Shown piece after piece: positions 26,148 to 33,750 of a DNA stretch of 33,755 nt. Source of the stretch: PGYR01 sp048267165 (GTDB taxonomy: Bacteria > Bacteroidota > Ignavibacteria > Kapaibacteriales > UBA2268). Location: contig JBLWYD010000035.1 of assembly GCA_048267165.1 (NCBI GenBank), positions 1 to 33,755 on the forward strand, in the 5' to 3' direction. Position numbers and translations under genes: made by a program. Position 1 is the stretch's first letter. The number at the start of each line of letters is the position of its first letter. The notes below the pieces were generated by a model, which was not told the origin of the DNA, searched no databases, and saw only the letters and a program-made list of their open reading frames with translations.

Positions 26148-26880
26148 TGTATTAAAAATAAATATATTCCCTAATAATGTCGTTTCAGGTGTCGCAACTG
26201 GCTACATCTCTGATAGTCAAAAACAATCTTATTTCGAGACAGCTAATTACAACTCAGAGATAGTATTAATTAGTCGTAAAGCCATAGAAACAATAAATAC
26301 AAACGAAATCAACCACTTTTATTATCAAAAACAGATACATTCTGATATAGTTTTGATTGATCCAAAACCTAATTCAATTGAAATAATCGAGTCTGATGCA
26401 ATTATAAGCAATCTTTCTGGTATATTATACAACGTATCAATAGCTGATTGTCAGGCGATATTAGTTTATGATCCGATTAATAATGCAATTGCAGCAATAC
26501 ATTCTGGGTGGAAAGGTACAAGTCTGAATATAGTTGGTAAGACAATAAGCAAATTGATAGATACTTATGGAACGAATCCATCTAAATTACTAGTTTATCT
26601 AGCACCGTCAGCGTGCTTAGATAATTACGAAGTTGGTATTGAATTCACTGAATTGTTTCCAGAAACGACTATTAAAATAGAGGATAAATTCTATTTTGAT
26701 AATCGGAAAGAAATTTCAAACCAATTGTTAGAAGCTGGTATTCGAAACAATAATATAGAATCTAATATGGAATGTACTATAACAAATATCAGATATCATT
26801 CATATAGAAGGGATAAGAATGCCTCAGGCAGAATGTCTGCATTTATAGGCATCAGAGCCCCTTTTGAATCACTCAAATAA
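26131..26880 (+). CDS. pgeF: Laccase-domain purine nucleoside phosphorylase/deaminase, YfiH family
   Basis: This 249-residue protein of the YfiH/PgeF (DUF152) family has its three metal-ligand motifs: QKQIHSD (first His), SIADCQAI (Cys) and AAIHSGWKG (second His), followed by YLAPSACLDNYEVG. Family members have been described as zinc-dependent purine nucleoside phosphorylases/adenosine deaminases, and PgeF in E. coli as a peptidoglycan-editing factor. The start at 26131 overlaps comEC by 17 bases and has AGGATTA just before it; an ATG at 26140 is an alternative. It is the last gene of the sigma-factor operon, and its stop lies in a predicted hairpin shared with the convergent VanZ gene. Confidence 0.93.
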   Translation: MITMIDVLKINIFPNNVVSGVATGYISDSQKQSYFETANYNSEIVLISRKAIETINTNEINHFYYQKQIHSDIVLIDPKPNSIEIIESDAIISNLSGILYNVSIADCQAILVYDPINNAIAAIHSGWKGTSLNIVGKTISKLIDTYGTNPSKLLVYLAPSACLDNYEVGIEFTELFPETTIKIEDKFYFDNRKEISNQLLEAGIRNNNIESNMECTITNIRYHSYRRDKNASGRMSAFIGIRAPFESLK

Positions 26881-26916
26881 GCACATAATCTATATTATGT
26901 AAACTAACTTATTTGA
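26873..26916. terminator. Candidate bidirectional terminator between pgeF and the VanZ gene
   Basis: The arms TCAAATAAG (26873-26881) and CTTATTTGA (26908-26916) are perfect complements. Nested within them, ACATAAT (26883-26889) pairs with ATTATGT (26894-26900). It sits between convergent genes and begins inside the pgeF stop region. The stem is AT-rich without a long T-run, so efficiency is uncertain. Confidence 0.45.
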
Positions 26917-26947
26917 AATACCTTCCCTTTCATTCAGGACATAGGTA

Positions 26948-27346
26948 TTAATTTAAGTATAGTCCTATTCTATTCTTTACCCATAAAACTAAATTTTTTA
27001 TTAATAATGATGATGCATTACCTAAAGTGTCTGCAATCCAATCGAATATGTCTGAGGATCTTCCTTCGATAAAATACTGATGTATTTCGTCAGATACCCC
27101 GAATAATGAACCAATAATAATTACCATGAATATAAATTTCTTCTTTGTATAGTTTGATGAGTTTATGAACGCAAATTGTATAGTCAAACCATAACAGAAA
27201 TACGCTATAAAGTGCAAGAGCTTGTCACTCATATAAAATGTATCATCTAATATCTCAATATTCTCTTGATGAGAAAAATAGATTATAGTAAGTGAAAACA
27301 TTACCAATGGAATGAAATAAATCATTCTGTACATTACTTTATACAT
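26948..27346 (-). CDS. VanZ-family membrane protein
   Basis: This 132-residue protein has four predicted TM segments and the VanZ-like signatures DKLLHFIAYFCYGLTIQFAF and SDEIHQYFIEGRSSDIFDWI followed by ADTLG. VanZ confers low-level teicoplanin resistance in enterococci. Most bacterial homologues of this short type have unknown roles, so a resistance function should not be assumed. Its start overlaps the end of the NAD(P)HX repair gene by 13 bases, so the two share a transcript. Confidence 0.9.
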   Translation of the reverse strand: MYKVMYRMIYFIPLVMFSLTIIYFSHQENIEILDDTFYMSDKLLHFIAYFCYGLTIQFAFINSSNYTKKKFIFMVIIIGSLFGVSDEIHQYFIEGRSSDIFDWIADTLGNASSLLIKNLVLWVKNRIGLYLN

Positions 27347-28791
27347 TTCAATCCTTTGATAATATCCGAAGCAATTATTGAATTACTACTATTTAATGAA
27401 TGTTTTGCGGCATAAATATGTGTTAAAGCCGCATTTGCTATTGTATGTAAGTTATTATGAGATATAGTTTGATTAACCTGTGCACCTAAAATACCAGATA
27501 ATACATCACCTGACCCAGCAGTAGCCATTTTGGGGATACCATCGCTCACAAAAATGACCTCTTCCCCATCAGAAATAATTGAAGTTGGGCCTTTAAGTAA
27601 AATGTTTACTTTCATTTTCTTAGCCGTTTCTTTGACCAGATCTACTAAACTATCAATTATATCTAATCTGTTCATACCAATTAGATATGCAAACTCACCA
27701 ATATGGGGTGTTATAGTTATATTCTGATTATATTCTTTATTATAATCTAGTGCATTAATACCATCGGCATCAATAATAAATCTTATGTTCGGATACTCCA
27801 ATATTATAGAGTTTATCATTTCAGTTATTTCATTTGATTTTCCTAGACCAGGACCAATTACTATAGAATCAGACTTATAAAGTAAGGGCTGTATTTCTTC
27901 GGCCAATAACATCAATTTATTATATTCACTTACTTCATTAGTTATTATTTCTGGAAATAAACTAGAATGTATATGGGTTGTAATTAAATAAACTAAACCT
28001 GCACCAGCAGAAATTGCAGCATTACATGCCAAAGAAGCTGCTCCAGACATATTCTTCGAACCAGCGATAATAACACATTTTCCATAATCAAATTTAGAAG
28101 TGTTACTTTTTCTCTCTAAATAAATAATTTTATTATACTTATAGATACTTGAATAAGAGTCTATTAATCTTTTAGGAACTCCTAAATCAAGAACTATAAC
28201 CTTACCAGAATAGTCTTTACCATCATTAAGCAATAGTCCAGTCTTTTCTGCATACATAGTATAAGTATAATCAGCTTTGAATGTACTTTCAGAAGCTATT
28301 CCTGTCTCACTATCTAAACCTGTCGGTATATCCATTGCAATTTTAAGACAATCAGCTTTATTTATTGATTGAATTATATTTGTCAATTCTAGTTGCAAAG
28401 GTGATTTACCACCAATTCCATATATTGAATCAATTATACAATCATAATTATCAAATATTAAGTTCTCATGTTTGTTTTCTGTTATATCAAGAGTTTGTAG
28501 TAAGTCATAATTATATTTATTATTTAAAGTTTGCCTTACTCTATCCCCTATTACAACATAAGTTACATTGTATTCATTATACAAATGTCTTACGAGAGCC
28601 AACCCATCTCCACCATTATTACCAACCCCACAAAGTATAAGAATCTTTGATTTAAGAGGTAGGATCTCTCTTATCTTTATAGAAGAATATAAAGCTGCAT
28701 TCTCCATTAGTAACTTAGAATCAATTCCAACGTTATTAATTAAGTAACTATCTAACGAATACATTTCTCTTGGTTTTAAAATTGGTATCAT
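27334..28791 (-). CDS. nnr: Bifunctional NAD(P)H-hydrate epimerase / ADP-dependent dehydratase
   Basis: This 485-residue metabolite-repair enzyme restores damaged NAD(P)HX. The N-terminal YjeF epimerase domain (~1-210) shows CGVGNNGGDGLALVRHLY (~54-71), DCIIDSIYGIGGK and AMDIPTGLDSETG. The C-terminal carbohydrate-kinase-like dehydratase domain (~225-485) shows VIIAGSKNMSGAA, SIVIGPGLGKS, IDADGINAL, ITPHIGEF, LLKGPTSII, and ATAGSGDVLSGILGA with the catalytic Asp. Both domains look complete. A TATATTTG on the minus strand lies 27 bases upstream of the ATG. It is divergent from the STAS gene and followed by the overlapping VanZ gene. Confidence 0.96.
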   Translation of the reverse strand: MIPILKPREMYSLDSYLINNVGIDSKLLMENAALYSSIKIREILPLKSKILILCGVGNNGGDGLALVRHLYNEYNVTYVVIGDRVRQTLNNKYNYDLLQTLDITENKHENLIFDNYDCIIDSIYGIGGKSPLQLELTNIIQSINKADCLKIAMDIPTGLDSETGIASESTFKADYTYTMYAEKTGLLLNDGKDYSGKVIVLDLGVPKRLIDSYSSIYKYNKIIYLERKSNTSKFDYGKCVIIAGSKNMSGAASLACNAAISAGAGLVYLITTHIHSSLFPEIITNEVSEYNKLMLLAEEIQPLLYKSDSIVIGPGLGKSNEITEMINSIILEYPNIRFIIDADGINALDYNKEYNQNITITPHIGEFAYLIGMNRLDIIDSLVDLVKETAKKMKVNILLKGPTSIISDGEEVIFVSDGIPKMATAGSGDVLSGILGAQVNQTISHNNLHTIANAALTHIYAAKHSLNSSNSIIASDIIKGLKCIK

Positions 28792-28817
28792 TTTGGATAT
28801 TGTTATTTGTTGATAAT

Positions 28818-28825
28818 CAAATATA
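28818..28825 (-). promoter_or_regulatory. Possible -7 element (TATATTTG) for nnr
   Basis: On the minus strand TATATTTG matches the Bacteroidota -7 consensus TAnnTTTG exactly and ends 26 bases before the nnr start codon. No clear -33 box was found, so support is limited to one half-site in a divergent intergenic region. Confidence 0.32.
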
Positions 28826-28908
28826 AAACTAGTTTCCCTTATATAATAATGAAACTTATATGAATATCATATCGTTTATAATTGTGATAAAAGGAAAAGG
28901 AAAGAATA

Positions 28909-29256
28909 ATGAATGATAATTTGAAAATAAATTCTGTTAATAAACAAGATATTACTTGTTTTTACCTAACTGGTCAATTAGATGCTCATAGTGCCCCATT
29001 ATTAGAGCACGAAATTGAGAAAGTAATAACTACTAATAATAAGTTAGTATTCAATTTATCTAATTTAGATTATATAAGTAGTGCAGGTTTAGGAGTTTTC
29101 ATGTCTTTTATTCAAGACATAAGAGAAAACAATGGGGATATAAAGTTTGCAGAACTAAATGAAAAAGTAAAAAACGTAATGGATTTATTAGGATTCAACC
29201 ATATATATGATATCACTAGCACAGAACAAGAAGCAATCGATAAATATTCAAAATAA
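28909..29256 (+). CDS. STAS-domain anti-sigma factor antagonist (SpoIIAA/RsbV-like)
   Basis: This 115-residue single STAS domain has the sequence LTGQLDAHSAP near the N-terminus and the phosphorylation loop NLDYISSAGLGVFMSF. Ser58, aligned with the phosphoserine of SpoIIAA/RsbV, is the likely kinase target. In partner switching, the unphosphorylated antagonist binds the anti-sigma kinase and frees its sigma factor or other client. The kinase gene follows 4 bases later. A purine-rich AAGGAAAGAAT precedes the ATG as a plausible ribosome-binding site. No PP2C phosphatase or dedicated sigma gene is adjacent. Confidence 0.94.
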   Translation: MNDNLKINSVNKQDITCFYLTGQLDAHSAPLLEHEIEKVITTNNKLVFNLSNLDYISSAGLGVFMSFIQDIRENNGDIKFAELNEKVKNVMDLLGFNHIYDITSTEQEAIDKYSK

Positions 29257-29260
29257 TTTG

Positions 29261-29698
29261 ATGAACACAAAGTTAAACCATATAGCTAAATTTAAAACTT
29301 TCTCTCGAACTGAGAACTTGGAAAGTATTAGAAGGTTCGTGTTCGAAAATTCAACTAATTTTGGCTTTAACGAGTACAAAGCTGAGGAATTAGTTCTTGC
29401 GGTCGATGAAGCATGTACTAATCTCATCAAACATGCTTATAAATATAATCCCGAGTATTCTATAATAGTTGAACTTAATAGTAATGAAAATAGTTTCATT
29501 GTAAGTATTATAGACCAATCACCCTCATTTGACCCTAGGTATGTAAAAGACCCCGACATGTTAGAATATAGGACGGAGTACAAGAAGGGTGGATTAGGAA
29601 TATTTATAATGAAATCATTAGTAGATAGTATCGATTATCAAATAATTAATAATGGTAAAATTAACAACATCCTAACATTGACAAAACAATTGTCATAA
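29261..29698 (+). CDS. RsbW-like anti-sigma serine/threonine kinase (GHKL ATPase)
   Basis: The frame is open from 29207, but the ATG at 29261 (4 bases after the STAS stop) gives a 145-residue protein of typical RsbW/SpoIIAB length. The N-box reads LAVDEACTNLIKHAYK, with Glu and Asn for Mg-ATP. The G1 box is IIDQSPSFDP, and the G2 box KKGGLGIFIMKSLVD is present. It would phosphorylate the upstream STAS protein and bind a sigma factor or another regulator encoded elsewhere. The tight spacing supports a two-gene partner-switch module. The ccm operon begins 78 bases downstream and appears unrelated. Confidence 0.93.
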   Translation: MNTKLNHIAKFKTFSRTENLESIRRFVFENSTNFGFNEYKAEELVLAVDEACTNLIKHAYKYNPEYSIIVELNSNENSFIVSIIDQSPSFDPRYVKDPDMLEYRTEYKKGGLGIFIMKSLVDSIDYQIINNGKINNILTLTKQLS

Positions 29699-29735
29699 TA
29701 ATCAGCAATATCCTCATAAATCCATATTGATTTCA

Positions 29736-29743
29736 TATATTTG
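29736..29743 (+). promoter_or_regulatory. Possible -7 element (TATATTTG) for the ccm operon
   Basis: TATATTTG matches the TAnnTTTG consensus and ends 33 bases before the ccmC ATG, in the only spacer between the kinase gene and the ccm operon. The matching -33 box is not evident. Confidence 0.33.
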
Positions 29744-29776
29744 TAGCTGTAAATACTCACGAAATCTTATTTTATT

Positions 29777-30856
29777 ATGGTTGCAATTCGTTACGTATTG
29801 ATGCTATTGTGTATAGTCATTCCAATAGTATTGGCATTTAAACATGGTATTACTTTACCACGTAAAAAGTACTGGATTATAATTACATTCATACTTGTAA
29901 CTTCCGTACTAATATTTACTATTCTCCCCCCTATCTCAGGAAATTTTAGTGATGCTCGGAGATTAAGCAAGACAGTTGACTTTAAAGATGTTGATGTTTC
30001 GTTTATAGTATCTGAAATCGTTTATGATAATAATGAAGTAATAATATCAGCATTCCCAAGTGAGATATTCCATTTTACAGAAAAGAAAGCAATCGAGAAA
30101 AATAATTATACTATCATTTCACCAAAAGATAATGGTATTTATTCTTTAAAAGTTAATGACAAAGTTGTATCAACTTTGAATTATATTGAAGAAACAAATA
30201 GTTACCGATTAAAGAGAATCATTGCGGTTAACCCGCTTTTAGAATATCCATTTATCGAAGCCCTTCAACATAGAATCAAGAATTTGAATTTACATGTTCC
30301 TTTACATTGGACATCATTTATTGCTTATCTAATTTCTCTTATATTCTCAATAAGATATTTAAAACATGATAGGTTAGAAGATGATGTAGTTGCAAGCTCT
30401 GCAATAAAAATTGGACTTATATTTACTATATTAGGTACAGTAACTGGTATGATATGGGCTAAATTTAATTGGGGAGCATATTGGAATTGGGATCCTCGGC
30501 AAACTACTATTCTAGTTATAATGCTTATTTATTTTGCATATTTTGGTTTACGTAATTCATTAGATAGTTTTGAAAAGAAAGCAAAATTGAGTGCTGTTTA
30601 TTCTATAATTAGTTTTATTGCAGTACCTGTACTGATGTTTATTATACCAAGATTACTACCAAGTTTACACCCTGGCGGAAAAGATGATGGTACTACTGGT
30701 CCTGTCTTGAGTACACAAGCAGATATGGTTGATTCTAGTTTAGCATTCATATTCTATTTATCAATAGCTGCATTTCTATTTATTTACTTTTGGTATTTGA
30801 GCATAGAAATCAGACAAAAAATGTTAGAAAATAAATTAAGAGAACAAAATGTATAA
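29777..30856 (+). CDS. ccmC: Cytochrome c maturation protein CcmC with a periplasmic insertion
   Basis: This 359-residue haem-handling membrane protein delivers haem to CcmE in System I cytochrome c biogenesis. The tryptophan-rich WWD segment reads WGAYWNWDPRQT (232-243). The two flanking external haem ligands are His173 (NLHVPLHW, 171-178) and His298 (LLPSLHPGG). Seven TM segments are predicted (about 3-21, 32-54, 178-196, 208-228, 243-259, 272-290, 323-343). Usual CcmC proteins are ~220-250 residues. The extra length is partly an added N-terminal TM, but mostly ~100 residues (about 62-165) placed between the first conserved TM and the HVPxxW motif, i.e. on the periplasmic side. This insertion looks beta-rich and matches no domain I know. 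ccmD overlaps its stop by 8 bases. Confidence 0.92.
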   Translation: MVAIRYVLMLLCIVIPIVLAFKHGITLPRKKYWIIITFILVTSVLIFTILPPISGNFSDARRLSKTVDFKDVDVSFIVSEIVYDNNEVIISAFPSEIFHFTEKKAIEKNNYTIISPKDNGIYSLKVNDKVVSTLNYIEETNSYRLKRIIAVNPLLEYPFIEALQHRIKNLNLHVPLHWTSFIAYLISLIFSIRYLKHDRLEDDVVASSAIKIGLIFTILGTVTGMIWAKFNWGAYWNWDPRQTTILVIMLIYFAYFGLRNSLDSFEKKAKLSAVYSIISFIAVPVLMFIIPRLLPSLHPGGKDDGTTGPVLSTQADMVDSSLAFIFYLSIAAFLFIYFWYLSIEIRQKMLENKLREQNV

Positions 30857-31013
30857 TTTCTTAAATGATAATTCTATATATGTCGTCCTTGTGGTGGCTT
30901 TGATTAATTGGTTCGGTTTGTTTATATATCTTATGAGAACAGAATCAAAATTAAATAGATTAGAGAAGCAAATTTCATTAAATAATTCGAGTGCAGAAAG
31001 TAAAAATGAATAA
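30849..31013 (+). CDS. ccmD: CcmD-like small membrane protein
   Basis: This is a 54-codon gene. One TM segment (YVVLVVALINWFGLFIYLM, residues 11-29) is followed by a basic/charged amphipathic tail with a short coiled-coil-like stretch (ESKLNRLEKQIS). This is the CcmD layout: a single TM with the start outside and a cytoplasmic tail. CcmD helps release holo-CcmE from the CcmABCD complex. It starts inside the ccmC stop (8-base overlap) and its end overlaps the ccmE start by 8 bases, exactly where ccmD is expected. The call rests on position, size and topology, since CcmD sequences are poorly conserved. Confidence 0.85.
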   Translation: MYNFLNDNSIYVVLVVALINWFGLFIYLMRTESKLNRLEKQISLNNSSAESKNE

Positions 31014-31392
31014 GAAATATCTAATTGGGGGATTGATAATTGTTACATTTATAGTGCTAGCAATGTTTTCCTTCCAAGATAATACAACTGAGTTTGTGAC
31101 TATAGCAGAAGCTAAAGCTAGCAAGGAAACTGTACAAGTTTATGGACATTGGGTAAAAGACAAAGAATCCAATTATAACGCTGAAAATAATGAATTTGAA
31201 TTTTATATGGAAGATGAGTCTGGAAGTACTTTCAAAGTACTTCATACGGGGGCAAAACCAAATAATTTCGAAATTGCTGCAAAAGTTGTTGTGAAAGGAC
31301 ACTATGAAGGTAATTTATTCAAATCAAATCAAATATTAACAAAATGTCCTTCTAAATACGAAGGTACCATTGAAGAACTACAGGAAAGTTAA
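31006..31392 (+). CDS. ccmE: Haem chaperone CcmE, Cys (CxxxY) variant
   Basis: I choose the ATG at 31006 (128 residues) rather than 30991 because it gives the usual short positive N-terminus before the single TM anchor (YLIGGLIIVTFIVLAMFSF, ~5-23). A periplasmic OB-fold domain follows (VQVYGHWVKD ... FEFYMEDESGSTFKVLHTG ... VVVKGHYEGNLFKSNQIL). In the haem-binding motif the classical His is replaced by Cys: CPSKY (Cys114, Tyr118) instead of HxxxY. Such CxxxY CcmE proteins are known from archaea, Desulfovibrio and other lineages, where the Cys is needed for function. CcmE takes haem from CcmC and passes it to CcmF. Its TAA is directly followed by the ccmF ATG. Confidence 0.94.
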   Translation: MNKKYLIGGLIIVTFIVLAMFSFQDNTTEFVTIAEAKASKETVQVYGHWVKDKESNYNAENNEFEFYMEDESGSTFKVLHTGAKPNNFEIAAKVVVKGHYEGNLFKSNQILTKCPSKYEGTIEELQES

Positions 31393-33750
31393 ATGATAGG
31401 ACAAATTTTAATTTACGTCGCATTCGGATTGAGTGTGCTTTCAGGAATATTCTACCTAATTGCAAAAGATAAGCCCGGCCTATTAAAATTAGGTCGGTTT
31501 GCATATTATGGGGTAACGGCAACAATGTTGGCTATCTCTATGTATTTGCTATCTAATATACTATCTCATAATTTTCAAATGACTTATGTATGGGAATATT
31601 CTTCCACTACTCTCCCGCTTAACCTTCTGATTTCCACATTCTATGCTGGGCAACAAGGTTCGTTCTTACTTTGGGGGTTAACTCTTACCTTAATCGGTTT
31701 TTTCCTAATTCCTTATCTTAAAGAAAGAAATTATGAATACGTTACGATGGGTATATTCGTATTAGTAATTGCATTTATTTTACTTATACTCATATTTAAA
31801 AGCCCTTTTGAGTACGTTTGGGAAACTTATGCAGACCAAAATGTGGAAGTAGGCTTTATGCCGAAGGAAGGTAGAGGTCTAAATCCAATACTTCAAAATT
31901 ATTGGATTAATATACACCCCCCTATCTTGTTTTTAGGTTATTCGGCTATGACAATACCCTATATATTTGCAATTTCTGGTTTGTTAAAGAAAGACTATCG
32001 TAAATGGATCAGATTAGCACTACCTTGGACTTTATTTGCTTCAGCCATATTAGGACTTGGTTTGATGCTTGGGGGGCTATGGGCTTACGAGACATTAGGT
32101 TGGGGTGGTTTTTGGGCTTGGGATCCAGTTGAGAACTCTTCTCTTATTCCTTGGTTAACGGCAGTTACTCTTGTACATACTATGTATATACACCAAAAGA
32201 CTGGTGGACTAATTAAAACTAATTTTGTACTTGCATTCTTAACTTTCTTATTCGTATTATACGCAACATTTTTAACAAGAAGTGGAGTTTTGGGTGATAC
32301 ATCAGTCCACTCATTTGTTTCACCAGGACCATTAGTTTATCAATTATTGATGATATTCATGATTGTCTTCTTACTATTAGCTGTAATTACTTTGTTTGTA
32401 AGATTAAATAAGATAAAAAGCCCTGAAATAAATTTCAAAGTTAGCTCTAAGGAATTTGTGGTTTCATTAGGTGTTATTGCATTAATATTAGTAACCTTCA
32501 TAGTTTTGTTTGGTACAAGTTGGCCTATAATCACTGATATAATAGGTATAACGAAATCAACGGTTGAAGTCAAATGGTACAATCAACTGAATTTACCTTT
32601 AGCTGTGTTAATGATGATTTTTAGTTCATTAGCTCTGTATTTCTCTTGGGGTAGAACTGATTTTTCTAAAATCCTGAAAAAAATAGCTATCGGGATTTCC
32701 GCAGGGGTTTTACTTACCATTATTTCTGCACTTATGGGAGTTAATCAATTTAGTTATTTCATGCTGGTATTTGCAGTTGGTTTCTCACTATATGTAAATT
32801 TAGAATTTATTATTAATAATGTAAAAAAAGATAAGAAACTGATTGGTGGTTTCGTGGCACATATCGGATTAGCATTATTATTACTTGGAGCATTGGCTTC
32901 TGGTGCATATTCTGAATCTATTCAGGTTTCTATTAGAAATGGACAATATGCAGAATTTAAAGGCTATAGGATTGAACATAATGGTAAAGAAAGGGTCGAA
33001 CTAGATAAACAAGACCGTGAAAAATACGAGTATAATATAGATATTATTAAAGATAACGATACAACACGTGTTCATCCAGTTGCTTTTTGGAGTGAGTTCA
33101 ATGATATGGAAACTCCTTTCTTTGAGCCAGGAGTGAAGTTGACGCCCTTTAAAGATATTTATATTGCTATGGCTTTGACTCCTCACTACGAAGTTAAGCC
33201 TATCGCCCTTAAAAAGCAGTTATCAGCTCCAGTAAGTTTAGATACAACATATAAAATTAAGATGTTGGATTTTTTAATGCTTGACATGCAAAAGGGACCA
33301 ATGGAACAGGATGGTGCACCAAAAGAAAATATGAATATTGGCGTACTTGTCAGACTAAGTAATGATAAAGGATTTATCAAAGAAGACACAATATTTGCCG
33401 AAATGAATATGAAGACTATGGGGAATGAACCTGTATGGTATGATTTGGACACTACTAATATTCAAATAGGATTTATGCAGATAATGCCTGATAAAGAGAA
33501 TTTAGCTAACTCTGGAGCATTATTTATGTTTAAAGAAAAAGGTGGATTGCTATCAATGCCTGAAGAAATGCTTATACTTGAAATATCAGATAAACCATTT
33601 ATTAATTTAGTATGGATTGGAACAATATTTATAGTAGCAGGTTTCTTTATTTCATTATTTAAGTATATGAGACCTAGACAATTGAAGAAAGTACTAGATA
33701 ATAATATTGAAACAGAGAATGTTCAGGAATTGGATTCGGATACAGTTTAA
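31393..33750 (+). CDS. ccmF: Cytochrome c haem lyase subunit CcmF
   Basis: This 785-residue polytopic membrane protein joins haem from CcmE to apocytochrome c. The WWD segment WGGFWAWDPVENSSLIPWL is intact. The conserved histidines appear in NYWINIHPPILFLGY, TLVHTMYIHQKTGG, GDTSVHSFVSPGP and GGFVAHIGLALLLLG. After the last-but-one TM there is a long periplasmic domain (about 510-740), then a final TM and a short basic/acidic tail. It is longer than the ~650 residues common in Proteobacteria, mostly in that periplasmic part. No separate ccmA or ccmB is visible, so the ABC transporter genes must lie elsewhere. The stop TAA overlaps an ATG at 33750, suggesting the operon continues to the right. 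Confidence 0.95.
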   Translation: MIGQILIYVAFGLSVLSGIFYLIAKDKPGLLKLGRFAYYGVTATMLAISMYLLSNILSHNFQMTYVWEYSSTTLPLNLLISTFYAGQQGSFLLWGLTLTLIGFFLIPYLKERNYEYVTMGIFVLVIAFILLILIFKSPFEYVWETYADQNVEVGFMPKEGRGLNPILQNYWINIHPPILFLGYSAMTIPYIFAISGLLKKDYRKWIRLALPWTLFASAILGLGLMLGGLWAYETLGWGGFWAWDPVENSSLIPWLTAVTLVHTMYIHQKTGGLIKTNFVLAFLTFLFVLYATFLTRSGVLGDTSVHSFVSPGPLVYQLLMIFMIVFLLLAVITLFVRLNKIKSPEINFKVSSKEFVVSLGVIALILVTFIVLFGTSWPIITDIIGITKSTVEVKWYNQLNLPLAVLMMIFSSLALYFSWGRTDFSKILKKIAIGISAGVLLTIISALMGVNQFSYFMLVFAVGFSLYVNLEFIINNVKKDKKLIGGFVAHIGLALLLLGALASGAYSESIQVSIRNGQYAEFKGYRIEHNGKERVELDKQDREKYEYNIDIIKDNDTTRVHPVAFWSEFNDMETPFFEPGVKLTPFKDIYIAMALTPHYEVKPIALKKQLSAPVSLDTTYKIKMLDFLMLDMQKGPMEQDGAPKENMNIGVLVRLSNDKGFIKEDTIFAEMNMKTMGNEPVWYDLDTTNIQIGFMQIMPDKENLANSGALFMFKEKGGLLSMPEEMLILEISDKPFINLVWIGTIFIVAGFFISLFKYMRPRQLKKVLDNNIETENVQELDSDTV

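Noticed and set aside
29207..29260. Longer start for the RsbW-like kinase at 29207
   Set aside because: It would overlap the STAS gene by 50 bases; the ATG at 29261 sits 4 bases after its stop and gives the usual family length.
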